Shown here one piece after another: positions 24,451-33,214 of a stretch of 64,000 nucleotides of DNA. Position numbers and translations under genes: made by a program. The notes beneath the pieces were generated by a model that was given only the letters and a program-made list of their open reading frames with translations, was not told the DNA's origin and did not search any database. The DNA lies in NCBI RefSeq assembly GCF_000262545.1, contig NZ_JH660660.1, positions 644,975-708,974 on the forward strand, in the 5' to 3' direction. The stretch's first letter is position 1. Each line of letters opens with the position of its first letter. This DNA comes from Prevotella bivia DSM 20514 (GTDB lineage Bacteria; Bacteroidota; Bacteroidia; Bacteroidales; Bacteroidaceae).

Positions 24451-25215
24451 ATGATTCTTTATTTTTCGGGATCGGGCAATACCAAGTATTTTGTCGATCT
24501 ATTCAATGCACAATTGGGCGATGTCGCTGTTGATATGACACGAGATAAGCTACCTACAGACCTTTCTGCAGAGACTTCTCTCGGTATTATATTCCCTATT
24601 TATGCGTGGGGGATGCCCCCAGTGTTTAAAAAGCGACTTCGCTATCTTTTTGAGCATACTCAGTTGCCGAAGAATAAGTTATATACCTATGTTATTTGCA
24701 CATGTGGAGATGATATAGGTACTACTGATAAAGAAGTAGCGCAATTGCTAAGCGAGTATGATATAACCATGAATGCTGTCCAATCGGTGGTGATGCCTGA
24801 AACTTATGTCGCCTTTCCGGGTTTTTATCTTGATAAACAAGATGTAGGGCGCAAAAAACTAGAAAAGGTAATAGCCGAGATTGCGCCTTTGGTAAGCCGT
24901 ATCCGTAAGCATATTTGTTTTCATATTGTCCGACCAGGGGCTTTTCCTGTTATCAAGAGTACTATTATTCGTCCTATCTTTAATAAGTTGCTTACTAGTG
25001 ATAAATATTATAAGGTGAATGATACTTGCACTCATTGTGGACTTTGTGCTAAGGCTTGCCCCATGCAAAATATCAACTATGATAATGGTGGCTTACCTGT
25101 GTGGCATCATAACTGTGCTGCTTGTCTTGCCTGCTATCATGCGTGTCCCATAAATGCTATTAGCTATAATTTTACGAAGGGTAAGGGACAGTATCGGCTG
25201 AAGAAGTATCTCTAA
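24451..25215 (+). CDS. Flavodoxin-like/ferredoxin fusion (EFR1 family)
   Basis: 254 residues. The N-terminus is a flavodoxin-type fold (ILYFSGSGNTKYF, phosphate loop; PIYAWGMPP). The C-terminal ~65 residues carry two bacterial [4Fe-4S] motifs, CTHCGLCAKACP and CAACLACYHACP. Such proteins pass electrons between ferredoxin-type and flavin carriers in anaerobes; the partner is unknown. It lies 30 bp downstream of comM on the same strand without an obvious promoter, so it is probably the last gene of the tRNA-Leu/lipoprotein/comM run. Confidence 0.88.
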   Translation: MILYFSGSGNTKYFVDLFNAQLGDVAVDMTRDKLPTDLSAETSLGIIFPIYAWGMPPVFKKRLRYLFEHTQLPKNKLYTYVICTCGDDIGTTDKEVAQLLSEYDITMNAVQSVVMPETYVAFPGFYLDKQDVGRKKLEKVIAEIAPLVSRIRKHICFHIVRPGAFPVIKSTIIRPIFNKLLTSDKYYKVNDTCTHCGLCAKACPMQNINYDNGGLPVWHHNCAACLACYHACPINAISYNFTKGKGQYRLKKYL

Positions 25216-25289
25216 AGAAATCACCTTATATTTTAATGTTTTTTAGACGCAAGTTTCGTCTGTAAAAAAGTGCATTGCAAGAGATTTAT

Positions 25290-25437
25290 ACTATCTTTGC
25301 ATAAGATAGGCTGCACTCGGCAATATTCAAACAAGCTTGTATTGCGCTCGCTTGCACTATCTTTGCATAAGATAGGCTGCGCTCGGCAATATCCAAACAA
25401 GCTTGTATTGCGCTCGCTTGCACTATCTTTGCATAAG
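25290..25437 (+). repeat. 66-bp tandem repeat carrying three promoter boxes
   Basis: Two full 66-bp copies (25290-25355 and 25356-25421, two mismatches) and the first 16 bases of a third (25422-25437). Each starts ACTATCTTTGCATAAG, so the TATCTTTGC box is present three times at 25292, 25358 and 25424, each of the last two preceded by the same TTG-containing tract. Confidence 0.95.
25424..25432 (+). promoter_or_regulatory. Proximal -7 box for folP-cdaA
   Basis: TATCTTTGC, 24 bp before the folP ATG. Identical boxes lie 66 and 132 bp further upstream within the tandem repeat. Confidence 0.65.
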
Positions 25438-25456
25438 TGAAAATAATAATAAAAGC

Positions 25457-26269
25457 ATGATAACTGAACCGATAAACTATAATATTAACGTACGTGGAAA
25501 GCTCATGAACCTAGGCGAACCTCAGGTAATGGGTATTCTGAATGTTACACCCGATTCGTTTTTTGCCGATAGTCGTAAACAAACAGAGGCAGAAATCTAT
25601 AATAGGGCAAACCAAATTATGGAGGAAGGAGCAACGATTATTGATGTTGGGGCTTGTTCTACACGTCCTTGGGGAGCCGTAGTAAACGAAGAGGAGGAAA
25701 TGGCTCGACTTGCTTTTGCCTTGCCCATTATAACAAAAGCACAACCAGAGGCAGTAATCTCTATTGATACTTTCCGTGCATCAGTGGCAAGAAGATGCAT
25801 AGAAGAGTTTGGTGCTGATATTATTAATGATGTAGAAGAAGGAAAAGATCCTGATATGTTCAAAACAGTTGCCGAACTAGGTGTACCATATATATTAATG
25901 TCGGTGGCAGCTAATTTGCGTGATTTACTCATCAATTTTTCACGTGAGGTGCAGGAATTACGTGCCCTTGGACAGAAAGATATTATTCTTGATCCAGGTT
26001 TCGGTTTTGGAAAGACACCTGTAGAAGGTAATTATGAGCTGCTTAACATCATGGAACGCATACAAGTTCTGGAGCTTCCTATTCTTGTTGGTATCAGTAG
26101 AAAGCGTATGATCCACCAATTACTAGGTATCACGGCTAACGAATGTTTGAATGGTACCACTGTGCTAAATACGATTGCACTCTTGAAAGGAGCTAATATT
26201 TTGCGAGTACATGATGTGAAACAAGCCGTTGAAACAGTAAAAATAATAAAAGCACTAAGGGGGAAATAA
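25457..26269 (+). CDS. folP: Dihydropteroate synthase
   Basis: 270 residues from ATG 25457; upstream codons back to 25403 fall in the promoter repeat. It joins para-aminobenzoate to dihydropterin pyrophosphate in folate synthesis and is the sulfonamide target. Motifs: MGILNVTPDSFF for pterin binding, CSTRPWGA (loop 2), DIINDVEEG, DPGFGFGKT (pterin/phosphate pocket), GISRKRMI and the terminal RVHDVKQAVE. The substitution of Trp in the loop-2 STRPGA motif is a small variation. cdaA starts seven bases after the stop, the usual Bacteroidetes arrangement. Confidence 0.95.
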   Translation: MITEPINYNINVRGKLMNLGEPQVMGILNVTPDSFFADSRKQTEAEIYNRANQIMEEGATIIDVGACSTRPWGAVVNEEEEMARLAFALPIITKAQPEAVISIDTFRASVARRCIEEFGADIINDVEEGKDPDMFKTVAELGVPYILMSVAANLRDLLINFSREVQELRALGQKDIILDPGFGFGKTPVEGNYELLNIMERIQVLELPILVGISRKRMIHQLLGITANECLNGTTVLNTIALLKGANILRVHDVKQAVETVKIIKALRGK

Positions 26270-26276
26270 AAAAGAT

Positions 26277-27047
26277 ATGTTTTTTGAATTTGGCATAAAA
26301 GACGTTATCGACATCGTATTAGTAGCACTGATGCTCTACTATATTTACCGACTGATGAAGGAAACACGTTCGCTGAATGTGTTTATCGGTATTATGGTGT
26401 TTGTTATCGTGTGGCTCATTGTAAGTCAGGTGCTAGAAATGCATTTGCTTGGAGGTATCCTCGATAAGTTAGTTTCTGTGGGTATGATTGGCTTAATCGT
26501 ACTCTTTCAAGAAGAAATTCGCCACTTCCTCTATAGCTTAGGAGCGCATGGTAAGCTACAGAGTATCGTGAAACTTTTCGGGCGTGATAAGAAAAGCGAA
26601 GCAGATAAGGAAGCCATTATGCCTATCGTTATGGCTTGTATGAGTATGAGTCGTGGAAAGGTAGGGGCTCTCATTGTGATAGAACGTGGTGTGATACTTG
26701 ATGATATTGTGGAAACGGGCGATTATATTGATGGGCGGATCAACCAGCGTTTAATAGAGAATATCTTCTTTAAAAACTCTCCATTACATGATGGCGCAAT
26801 GGTAATTTCAAACAAACGTGTGAAGGCTGCGGGGTGTATTCTTCCCGTAAGTCATAAACAAGATATCCCTCGTGAACTCGGACTTCGACATCGTGCTGCT
26901 ATGGGTATTTCGCAAGATTCCGATGCGCTAGCGATTATTGTTTCGGAAGAGACTGGACGTATCAGTGTAGCTATGCATGGAGAATTCCAACTACGGTTAT
27001 CTGCAGAGCAATTGGAAAGTATCTTAACAAAAGAGATGCTGACATAA
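26277..27047 (+). CDS. cdaA: Membrane diadenylate cyclase (c-di-AMP synthase)
   Basis: 256 residues. Three N-terminal membrane helices (about 10-26, 33-51, 66-77) precede a DAC domain with the catalytic DGA (172-174, PLHDGAMVI) and RHR (204-206, GLRHRAAMG) motifs. It condenses two ATP to cyclic di-AMP, a second messenger for potassium and osmotic control, at the inner face of the membrane. The gene is seven bases after folP and probably shares its triplicated promoter. No CdaR or GlmM gene is adjacent, unlike Firmicutes. Confidence 0.95.
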   Translation: MFFEFGIKDVIDIVLVALMLYYIYRLMKETRSLNVFIGIMVFVIVWLIVSQVLEMHLLGGILDKLVSVGMIGLIVLFQEEIRHFLYSLGAHGKLQSIVKLFGRDKKSEADKEAIMPIVMACMSMSRGKVGALIVIERGVILDDIVETGDYIDGRINQRLIENIFFKNSPLHDGAMVISNKRVKAAGCILPVSHKQDIPRELGLRHRAAMGISQDSDALAIIVSEETGRISVAMHGEFQLRLSAEQLESILTKEMLT

Positions 27048-27127
27048 AAATATTACTGAAACAGAATAACTTATTTCCAAATCAGCCTAATAAAAAGGTC
27101 GTGCGAGCTTGCTCTGTTCACTTATAA

Positions 27128-27147
27128 TTGCTATCTTTGCATAGCAA
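27128..27147 (+). promoter_or_regulatory. Promoter of pta inside a palindrome
   Basis: TATCTTTGC (27132-27140) lies within TTGCTAT-N6-ATAGCAA, a perfect 7-bp inverted repeat. A repressor bound there would cover the -7 box; no binding protein is identified. Confidence 0.55.
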
Positions 27148-27182
27148 ATATAGACATCAAACAAGAAAATTAAATATAAACT

Positions 27183-28238
27183 ATGAATTTATTAGAGCAA
27201 ATCGTTGCGCGTGCTAAAGCAAATAAGCAGCGCATCGTGCTTCCCGAGGCTGAAGAGGAGCGTACACTTAGAGCAGCAGACAAAGTGTTAGCTGATGATA
27301 TCGCTAACTTAATCCTCATTGGCAACCCAGCCAATATCCAAAAATCTGCCACAGAGTGGGGACTAAAGAATATTGACAAGGCTACCATTGTTGACCCATC
27401 TAACAACCCCAAAAGCGAAGAATTTGCTGCGAAATTGGCGGAACTGCGTAAATCAAAAGGTATGACTATTGAGCAAGCTCGCGAGCTTGTTACAAAGAAC
27501 AACCTATATTTAGGCTGTATGATTATCAAGACAGAAGGTGCTGATGGGCAGATTTCTGGCGCACTTTCTACTACAGGCGAAACACTTCGCCCAGCATTAC
27601 AGATCATCAAGTGTGCTCCAGGCATCTCTTGTGTAAGTGGTGCTATGCTTGTTTTGACTCACGAACAGCATTATGGTGAGAATGGTATTGTAGTAATGGG
27701 CGATGTTGCCGTTACTCCTAACCCAACAGCCGATCAGCTAGCACAAATTGCTTACGCATCGGCTGAAACAGCAAAGAGCGTGGCTGGTTTCCAAGATCCT
27801 CATGTGGCTATGTTGAGCTATTCAACAAAGGGTTCTGCAAAGGATGCTATTGATAAGGCTACAGGTAAGAGTGTTTACGTAATTGACAAAGTAGTTGAAG
27901 CTACAAAGATTGCTAAGGAAAAGTATCCTAACTTGAAGGTTGATGGCGAGTTGCAAGCAGATGCAGCACTTGATCCAAAGGTTGCTTCTATCAAGGCGCA
28001 GGGATCTGATGTTGCTGGTAAGGCAAATGTATTGGTAGTGCCTACATTGGAAGTTGGTAATATCGGTTATAAGCTTGTTCAACGTTTAGGTGGTGCTACT
28101 GCTATTGGTCCAATCCTTCAGGGTATTGCTCGTCCTGTTAACGACCTTTCACGTGGTTGTTCAGTAGATGATATTTACTATATGGTAGCTATCACTGCTT
28201 GTCAGGCTCAGAATGCTAAGGCTAATGAGCAGCTCTAA
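27183..28238 (+). CDS. pta: Phosphate acetyltransferase
   Basis: 351 residues, the short Pta form without the N-terminal regulatory domain. It converts acetyl-CoA and phosphate to acetyl phosphate and CoA. Family motifs include RIVLPEAEEERTLRA, LGCMIIKTEGADGQISGA, SVAGFQDPHVAMLSYSTKGSA, VDGELQADAA and GGATAIGPILQGIARPVNDLSRG near the C-terminus. It precedes ackA by 55 bp; the pair makes ATP and acetate at the end of fermentation. Confidence 0.97.
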   Translation: MNLLEQIVARAKANKQRIVLPEAEEERTLRAADKVLADDIANLILIGNPANIQKSATEWGLKNIDKATIVDPSNNPKSEEFAAKLAELRKSKGMTIEQARELVTKNNLYLGCMIIKTEGADGQISGALSTTGETLRPALQIIKCAPGISCVSGAMLVLTHEQHYGENGIVVMGDVAVTPNPTADQLAQIAYASAETAKSVAGFQDPHVAMLSYSTKGSAKDAIDKATGKSVYVIDKVVEATKIAKEKYPNLKVDGELQADAALDPKVASIKAQGSDVAGKANVLVVPTLEVGNIGYKLVQRLGGATAIGPILQGIARPVNDLSRGCSVDDIYYMVAITACQAQNAKANEQL

Positions 28239-28293
28239 TATCTTAGTAATTAAGAGAAAATATAGATAAAAATAATATTTAGATAATATAAAC

Positions 28294-29499
28294 ATGAATA
28301 TATTAGTATTAAACTGTGGTAGTAGTTCTATCAAGTACAAGCTATATAATATGGAAGACGAAAGTGTTCTAGCACAAGGTGGTGCTGAGCGTATTGGTCT
28401 TGATGAAGCTTTTGTTAAGGTTACTTTGAGTGATGGCAGCAAGAAGAAAATTATGCATGATATGCCTGATCACAAGGAGGGTGTAAAGTTTGTTTTTGAA
28501 CTATTGCTTGATAAGGAAATCGGTGCTATCAAGAGCTTGGACGAAATAGATGCAGTAGGTCATCGTGTAGTACAAGGTGGCGACTTATTTGAAAAGAGTT
28601 GTTTGGTAACAAAGGATGTTGAAGATGGTATTGAGAGATTGATCGATCTAGCTCCTGTTCACAATCTTGGTCATTTGCGTGGTATTCGTGCCGTTGACGC
28701 ATTGATGCCAAATACTCCACAGGTAACCGTATTCGATAATGCTTTCCATAGCACAATGCCACAGTATGCTTATATGTATGCTGTTCCTTACGAGTTCTAC
28801 GAGAAGTATCACGTGCGCCGTTATGGTTTCCACGGCACCAGCCACCGCTATGTATCACAGCGTGTTTGCGATATGCTGGGTGTAGATATTAAAGATCAGA
28901 AGATCATTACTTGCCATATCGGTAATGGCGCATCTGTTGCAGCTATCAAGGGCGGTAAGGTGATAGATACTTCTATGGGTTTGACACCGCTAGAAGGTTT
29001 GATGATGGGTTCTCGTTCTGGTGATATTGATGCTTCTGTTGTTACTTATTTAATGGATAAGACAGGCAAGAAGCCACAGGAGATGGCTGACTTCTTGAAT
29101 AAAGAGTCGGGGGTACTTGGTATCACTGGTATTAGTTCTGATATGCGCGAGATAGAGAGTGCATACGAAAAGGGCGATGAGCGTGCTACACTAGCTTTGC
29201 AGATGTATAACTATCGCATCAAGAAATATATTGGTGCATACGCTGCCGCTATGGGTGGTGTAGATATTATCGTATGGACTGCTGGTGTGGGTGAGAATCA
29301 AACATCTACTCGTATGGAAGCATGTTCAGGTTTAGAGTTCCTAGGTGTTAAGATGGATGCTGAACGTAACAATGTTCGCGGTAAGGAAACTATCATTTCT
29401 GCAGAAGATTCTAAGGTGAAAGTTGTACTTATTCCTACAGATGAGGAAATTGTTATTGCACGCGATACACAAGAGATTGTAAAGAACTTGAAGAAATAA
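28294..29499 (+). CDS. ackA: Acetate kinase
   Basis: 401 residues, full length. It transfers phosphate from acetyl phosphate to ADP. ASKHA-fold motifs are VLNCGSSSIKYKLY (4-17), the HRVVQGG loop, VFDNAFHSTMP, RYGFHGTSHRYVSQR, CHIGNGASVAA and VWTAGVGENQ. Partner of pta directly upstream; a long inverted repeat follows the stop. Confidence 0.98.
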   Translation: MNILVLNCGSSSIKYKLYNMEDESVLAQGGAERIGLDEAFVKVTLSDGSKKKIMHDMPDHKEGVKFVFELLLDKEIGAIKSLDEIDAVGHRVVQGGDLFEKSCLVTKDVEDGIERLIDLAPVHNLGHLRGIRAVDALMPNTPQVTVFDNAFHSTMPQYAYMYAVPYEFYEKYHVRRYGFHGTSHRYVSQRVCDMLGVDIKDQKIITCHIGNGASVAAIKGGKVIDTSMGLTPLEGLMMGSRSGDIDASVVTYLMDKTGKKPQEMADFLNKESGVLGITGISSDMREIESAYEKGDERATLALQMYNYRIKKYIGAYAAAMGGVDIIVWTAGVGENQTSTRMEACSGLEFLGVKMDAERNNVRGKETIISAEDSKVKVVLIPTDEEIVIARDTQEIVKNLKK

Positions 29500-29504
29500 T
29501 TAGA

Positions 29505-29598
29505 AGCCCTCTCTAACTCCCTCTGTAGAGGAGAACTAACTAATACTCTTGCTGTGGTATAAAAGAGTTCTCCCTTACGGGGGGAGTTATAGAGGGCT
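29505..29598. repeat. Long imperfect inverted repeat after ackA
   Basis: Arms of about 33 bp (29505-29537 and 29566-29598) around a 28-bp centre. The outer 17 bases (AGCCCTCTCTAACTCCC against its partner) differ at one position, and the inner part is less exact. It can act as a terminator for pta-ackA (TTTT after the second arm), but it is much longer than the other terminators here and resembles a dispersed intergenic element. Confidence 0.8.
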
Positions 29599-29617
29599 TT
29601 TACATAACAAAGGAATA

Positions 29618-29938
29618 ATGACTCAAGAAGAAAAACTCGCTATTCAGGAGAGAATAATTGATGTTCTCAAAACTGTTTATGATCCAGAGATACCTGTAAA
29701 CATTTACGATCTTGGTATGATCTATAAGATAGATGTGGATGATAAAGGCAATTTGGATATGGATATGACCTTTACCTCACCTTCGTGTCCTGCTGCTGAT
29801 TTCATCTTTGAGGATGTCCGCACAAAGGTAGAGAGTGTAGAGGGTATCAAATCTGCGAATATCAACCTTGTTTTTGATCCTATTTGGGATCAAAGTATGA
29901 TGAGCGAAGAAGCAAAAGTGGAGCTAGGGTTTGATTAA
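29618..29938 (+). CDS. DUF59 / MIP18-family iron-sulfur assembly protein (SufT/PaaD-like)
   Basis: 106 residues from ATG 29618; codons upstream lie in the inverted repeat. Family signatures are VYDPEIPVNIYDLGMIY, TSPSCPAADF (with the conserved Cys) and VFDPIWDQSMMSEEAK. These proteins help mature or deliver Fe-S clusters. No suf genes are next to it. lpxH begins six bases after the stop. Confidence 0.9.
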   Translation: MTQEEKLAIQERIIDVLKTVYDPEIPVNIYDLGMIYKIDVDDKGNLDMDMTFTSPSCPAADFIFEDVRTKVESVEGIKSANINLVFDPIWDQSMMSEEAKVELGFD

Positions 29939-29944
29939 AATTGC

Positions 29945-30709
29945 ATGAAGAATATCTATTTTCTTTCTGATGCACACCTCGGTTCGCTAGCTATACCGCA
30001 TAAACGGACACAAGAGCGGCGGTTAGTGCGCTTCCTTGATGACATAAAAAATAAGGCGGAAGCTATTTATCTTTTAGGTGATATGTTCGACTTTTGGGAC
30101 GAATATCGCTATGTTGTACCCAAAGGTTTTACGCGTTTCTTGGGAAAACTATCCGAGATAACCGATAGCGGAGTAGAGGTTCACTTCTTTATTGGTAATC
30201 ATGATATTTGGACTTACGGCTATTTAGAAGAGGAGTGTGGCGTAATTCTTCACAGAAATCCTATAACGGTAGAACTACATGGTAAGGTATTCTACCTTGC
30301 ACATGGTGATGGTTTGGGCGATCCCGATCCTAAATTTCAGTTTCTTCGTTGCGTTTTTCATAACCGCTCTTGCCAGCGTTTACTCAATTTCTTCCATCCT
30401 TGGTATGGTGTTCAGCTAGGTTTGAAGTGGGCACGCCATAGCCGTATGAAGCGTGTAGATGGCAAAGAAACGCCTTTCTTAGGTGAAGATAAAGAGTATT
30501 TAGTGCGTTATTCTAAGGAATATATTGAGCAGCATACCGATATTGATTACTTCCTTTATGGTCATCGCCATATTATGCTCGACCTTAAGCTCAATCATAA
30601 TGCGCGTATGCTTATCCTTGGCGATTGGATACGGCTGTTTTCTTACGCAGTGTTCGATGGTGAGCATTTGTTCTTAGAGCAATATATTGAAGGGGATACA
30701 AAACTCTAA
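29945..30709 (+). CDS. lpxH: UDP-2,3-diacylglucosamine diphosphatase
   Basis: 254 residues, calcineurin-like metallophosphoesterase. It removes UMP from UDP-2,3-diacylglucosamine to give lipid X in lipid A synthesis, at the inner membrane. Metal ligands are visible in order: SDAHLGS (8-14), GDMFDFW, GNHDIW, HGDGLGDP and GHRHI. It is six bases after the DUF59 gene; its terminator stem begins inside the last codons. Confidence 0.88.
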   Translation: MKNIYFLSDAHLGSLAIPHKRTQERRLVRFLDDIKNKAEAIYLLGDMFDFWDEYRYVVPKGFTRFLGKLSEITDSGVEVHFFIGNHDIWTYGYLEEECGVILHRNPITVELHGKVFYLAHGDGLGDPDPKFQFLRCVFHNRSCQRLLNFFHPWYGVQLGLKWARHSRMKRVDGKETPFLGEDKEYLVRYSKEYIEQHTDIDYFLYGHRHIMLDLKLNHNARMLILGDWIRLFSYAVFDGEHLFLEQYIEGDTKL

Positions 30710-30738
30710 AAGTAGCAGTTTTGTATCCCCTTTTTTTT
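30692..30738 (+). terminator. Terminator of lpxH, overlapping its stop codon
   Basis: GGGGATACAAAACT pairs perfectly with AGTTTTGTATCCCC (14 bp, 11-nt loop) and is followed by eight T. The left arm begins inside the coding sequence. Confidence 0.9.
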
Positions 30739-30767
30739 GTTATAACTTTCTCTTAAAGCCTTAATAC

Positions 30768-31238
30768 TTATTTCTTTCGACCAAAGTCGGCAGGAATTTC
30801 ACCCCATTGGCTTGTTTCCCACTTTATAATCGGTATGTTAAAAATATGTGTTCTGAGCCAAAACTCAGCACGCTCTATCATGCTAAAGGCTTGCTCTGTT
30901 GCTGGTTCACGCTCTAAACTTGTTTTACACTTCTTCTTATTTACCCAAAGAATAGCGTTATAAGAATCGCTATAGATTGCCTTATCCTTTATGCCTTGTT
31001 TCTCCATTAAGGCTAGCGCATGCACAATAGCAAGAAACTCACCGATGTTATTCGTACCTTTTATTGGTCCAAAGTGGAAGAGTTGTTGCCCTGTAGTAAG
31101 GTCAACACCACGATATTCCATCTTGCCAGGATTGCCAGAACAGGCTGCATCTACAGCCCACGCATTAGCTTTCACCTCCATTGGAAGCGAAAGAACAGTA
31201 TCGTGGCGATAGTATGGTGGGTTCTGAATAGAATTCAT
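30768..31238 (-). CDS. Ribonuclease H family protein
   Basis: 156 residues with an RNase HI-type fold. Candidate catalytic acids: Asp in AVDAACSGNPG, Glu in NNIGEFLAI, Asp in IYSDSYNA and Asp in PADFGRKK at the C-terminus. This is the Bacteroidetes RNase H subtype with an ~18-residue N-terminal extension and no hybrid-binding domain. It cuts RNA in RNA-DNA hybrids. It is downstream of argS on the same strand but separated by a terminator. Confidence 0.88.
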   Translation of the reverse strand: MNSIQNPPYYRHDTVLSLPMEVKANAWAVDAACSGNPGKMEYRGVDLTTGQQLFHFGPIKGTNNIGEFLAIVHALALMEKQGIKDKAIYSDSYNAILWVNKKKCKTSLEREPATEQAFSMIERAEFWLRTHIFNIPIIKWETSQWGEIPADFGRKK

Positions 31239-31289
31239 AAGATTAATGCTTTTGCAGTTGTTAGTATAGCAACTTGGCTTAAAAAATAT

Positions 31290-31340
31290 AATCCTTCAAC
31301 TTTCCTATTACTAAATATAGGAGGAAAGTTTGAAGGATTA
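31290..31340 (-). terminator. Terminator of argS
   Basis: In the minus-strand sense AATCCTTCAAACTTTCC pairs with GGAAAGTTGAAGGATT with a one-base bulge, followed by TATATTTTTT. Confidence 0.8.
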
Positions 31341-31357
31341 TTCTTTTCTTGATCGCA

Positions 31358-33178
31358 CTACATACGCTCTGGTACCTCAATACCGAGCAATGCCATACCG
31401 TTCTTGATTACCTTAGCAACGTTCTTGGCTATCACTAAGCGAGTAATCTTCTCGGCTTCAGTGTCAGCTCCGAGGATACTATAGTCGTGATAGAACTGGT
31501 TGAACTGCTTAGTTAGTTCGTAGCAGTAGTTGGCAATACCACTAGGACTATAGTCGATACCTGCTTGTGCAACAGCAGCACCAAAATCGTTCAACTTCTG
31601 AACTAATTCAATTTCCTTCTCGTTGAGTGGTGCATCGTCAGCCAACAGTGTTGGTAAAACAATGTTCTGTGCCTCTGCTTTACGCAAGATACTGCGGATA
31701 CGTGCGTATGTATATTGAATAAAAGGACCTGTGTTACCATTAAAGTCGATCGACTCCTCTGGGTTGAACAACATATTTTTACGAGCGTCCACCTTTAAGA
31801 TGAAATATTTCAAAGCACCCATTCCCACAATACGAGCTATTTCGTTCTTCTCTTCCTCAGTAATACCTTCTAGCTTGTTAACCTTATCCTCGCTCAATGT
31901 CTTCGCATTCTCAATCATAGAAGCCACTAAGTCGTCGGCATCAACAACAGTTCCCTCGCGGCTCTTCATTTTACCATTAGGCAATTCCACCATACCGTAA
32001 GAGAAGTGGACGAGGTCTTTACCCCATCTGAATCCCAAGCGATCGAGCAAAATAGACAATACTTGGAAGTGGTAGTTCTGCTCGTTGCCTACTACGTAAA
32101 TCATCTTGTCGATAGGATAGTCGGCAAAACGCATTTGTGCAGTACCAATATCTTGTGTCATATAAACAGAAGTTCCATCAGCACGAAGCAATAGCTTTTG
32201 GTCTAAGCCTTCATCAGTGAGATCAGCCCATACAGAATTGTCGTCCTTACGAATAAAGAGACCTTTCTCTAAGCCCTCCTCTACCTTCTTCTTACCAACA
32301 AGATAAGTATTGCTCTCATAGTAGATCTTGTCGAAGCTCACACCGAGTGCCTTGTAAGTTTCATCGAAACCAGCATATACCCAACTGTTCATCTTTTCCC
32401 AAAGCGCACGCACATCAGGATCGTTAGCTTCCCATTTTACAAGCATATCGTGAGCTTCTTGCATCAGTGGCGATTCCTTTTCAGCCTTAGCCTTAGCCTC
32501 GTCTTCAGACAAGCCCTCTGCCATAAACTTATCAGTCATCTCCTTTAGCTCTGCACGATAATGTTTATCGAAAGCCACATAGAAGTCGCCTATCAAGTGG
32601 TCTCCCTTCTTGCCAGCCTTCTCTGGAGTAATACCTTCGCCCCACTTTTGCCAAGCTAACATAGATTTGCAAATGTGGATACCACGATCGTTTACAATAT
32701 TGGTTTTCACTACTTTGTATCCGTTTGCTTCCATGATTTGAGAAAGCGACCAACCAAGCAAGTTGTTACGAACGTGTCCTAAGTGGAGAGGTTTATTGGT
32801 GTTAGGTGAAGAGTATTCCACCATTGCTAGCGGACTATTATCAGTTACAGCCTTTTCGCCAAAATGCTCATCAGTATTGATATCATTGAGCAAACCTACC
32901 CATGCAGCAGGTGCTATCACAAGATTTAAGAAGCCCTTCACTACGTTGTAAGCAGCAATAGCCCTGCAGTTTTCTACAAGATACTTACCAATTTCTTCGC
33001 CTGTTTGCTCTGGATTTTTCTTCGATGTCTTTAGCAGTGGGAAGGTTACAAGGGTGAGGTTACCTTCAAAGTTCGCACGAGTTTTCTGCAATTGCACCAT
33101 GCTTTCTGGCACTTCAGTTCCGTACAATTCCTTGATAGCTGCTAAAGCAGCGGCTGTTATCTGATCTTCTATCTTCAT
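31358..33178 (-). CDS. argS: Arginyl-tRNA synthetase
   Basis: 606 residues, complete. The N-terminal Add-1 domain is followed by the class I HIGH equivalent HLGHVRNN within SSPNTNKPLHLGHVRNNLLG, the KMSKS equivalent GKMKSREGT, and the DALR anticodon-binding domain ending in VPERM. It charges tRNA-Arg and needs the tRNA for activation in most relatives. It has its own promoter box and terminator. Confidence 0.97.
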   Translation of the reverse strand: MKIEDQITAAALAAIKELYGTEVPESMVQLQKTRANFEGNLTLVTFPLLKTSKKNPEQTGEEIGKYLVENCRAIAAYNVVKGFLNLVIAPAAWVGLLNDINTDEHFGEKAVTDNSPLAMVEYSSPNTNKPLHLGHVRNNLLGWSLSQIMEANGYKVVKTNIVNDRGIHICKSMLAWQKWGEGITPEKAGKKGDHLIGDFYVAFDKHYRAELKEMTDKFMAEGLSEDEAKAKAEKESPLMQEAHDMLVKWEANDPDVRALWEKMNSWVYAGFDETYKALGVSFDKIYYESNTYLVGKKKVEEGLEKGLFIRKDDNSVWADLTDEGLDQKLLLRADGTSVYMTQDIGTAQMRFADYPIDKMIYVVGNEQNYHFQVLSILLDRLGFRWGKDLVHFSYGMVELPNGKMKSREGTVVDADDLVASMIENAKTLSEDKVNKLEGITEEEKNEIARIVGMGALKYFILKVDARKNMLFNPEESIDFNGNTGPFIQYTYARIRSILRKAEAQNIVLPTLLADDAPLNEKEIELVQKLNDFGAAVAQAGIDYSPSGIANYCYELTKQFNQFYHDYSILGADTEAEKITRLVIAKNVAKVIKNGMALLGIEVPERM

Positions 33179-33205
33179 CTTTGTATATTTATTATCTTTT
33201 AAACT

Positions 33206-33214
33206 GCAAAGTTA
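33206..33214 (-). promoter_or_regulatory. -7 box for argS
   Basis: TAACTTTGC on the minus strand, 27 bp upstream of the ATG. Confidence 0.6.

Noticed and set aside
25290..25437. Possible CRISPR or minisatellite within a gene
   Set aside because: Only two full 66-bp copies, no spacers; the repeat consists of promoter sequence and ends before the folP ATG.
29549..29617. Upstream extension of the DUF59 protein
   Set aside because: The extra 23 codons lie in the second arm of the inverted repeat and are not protein-like; the ATG at 29618 fits the family start.
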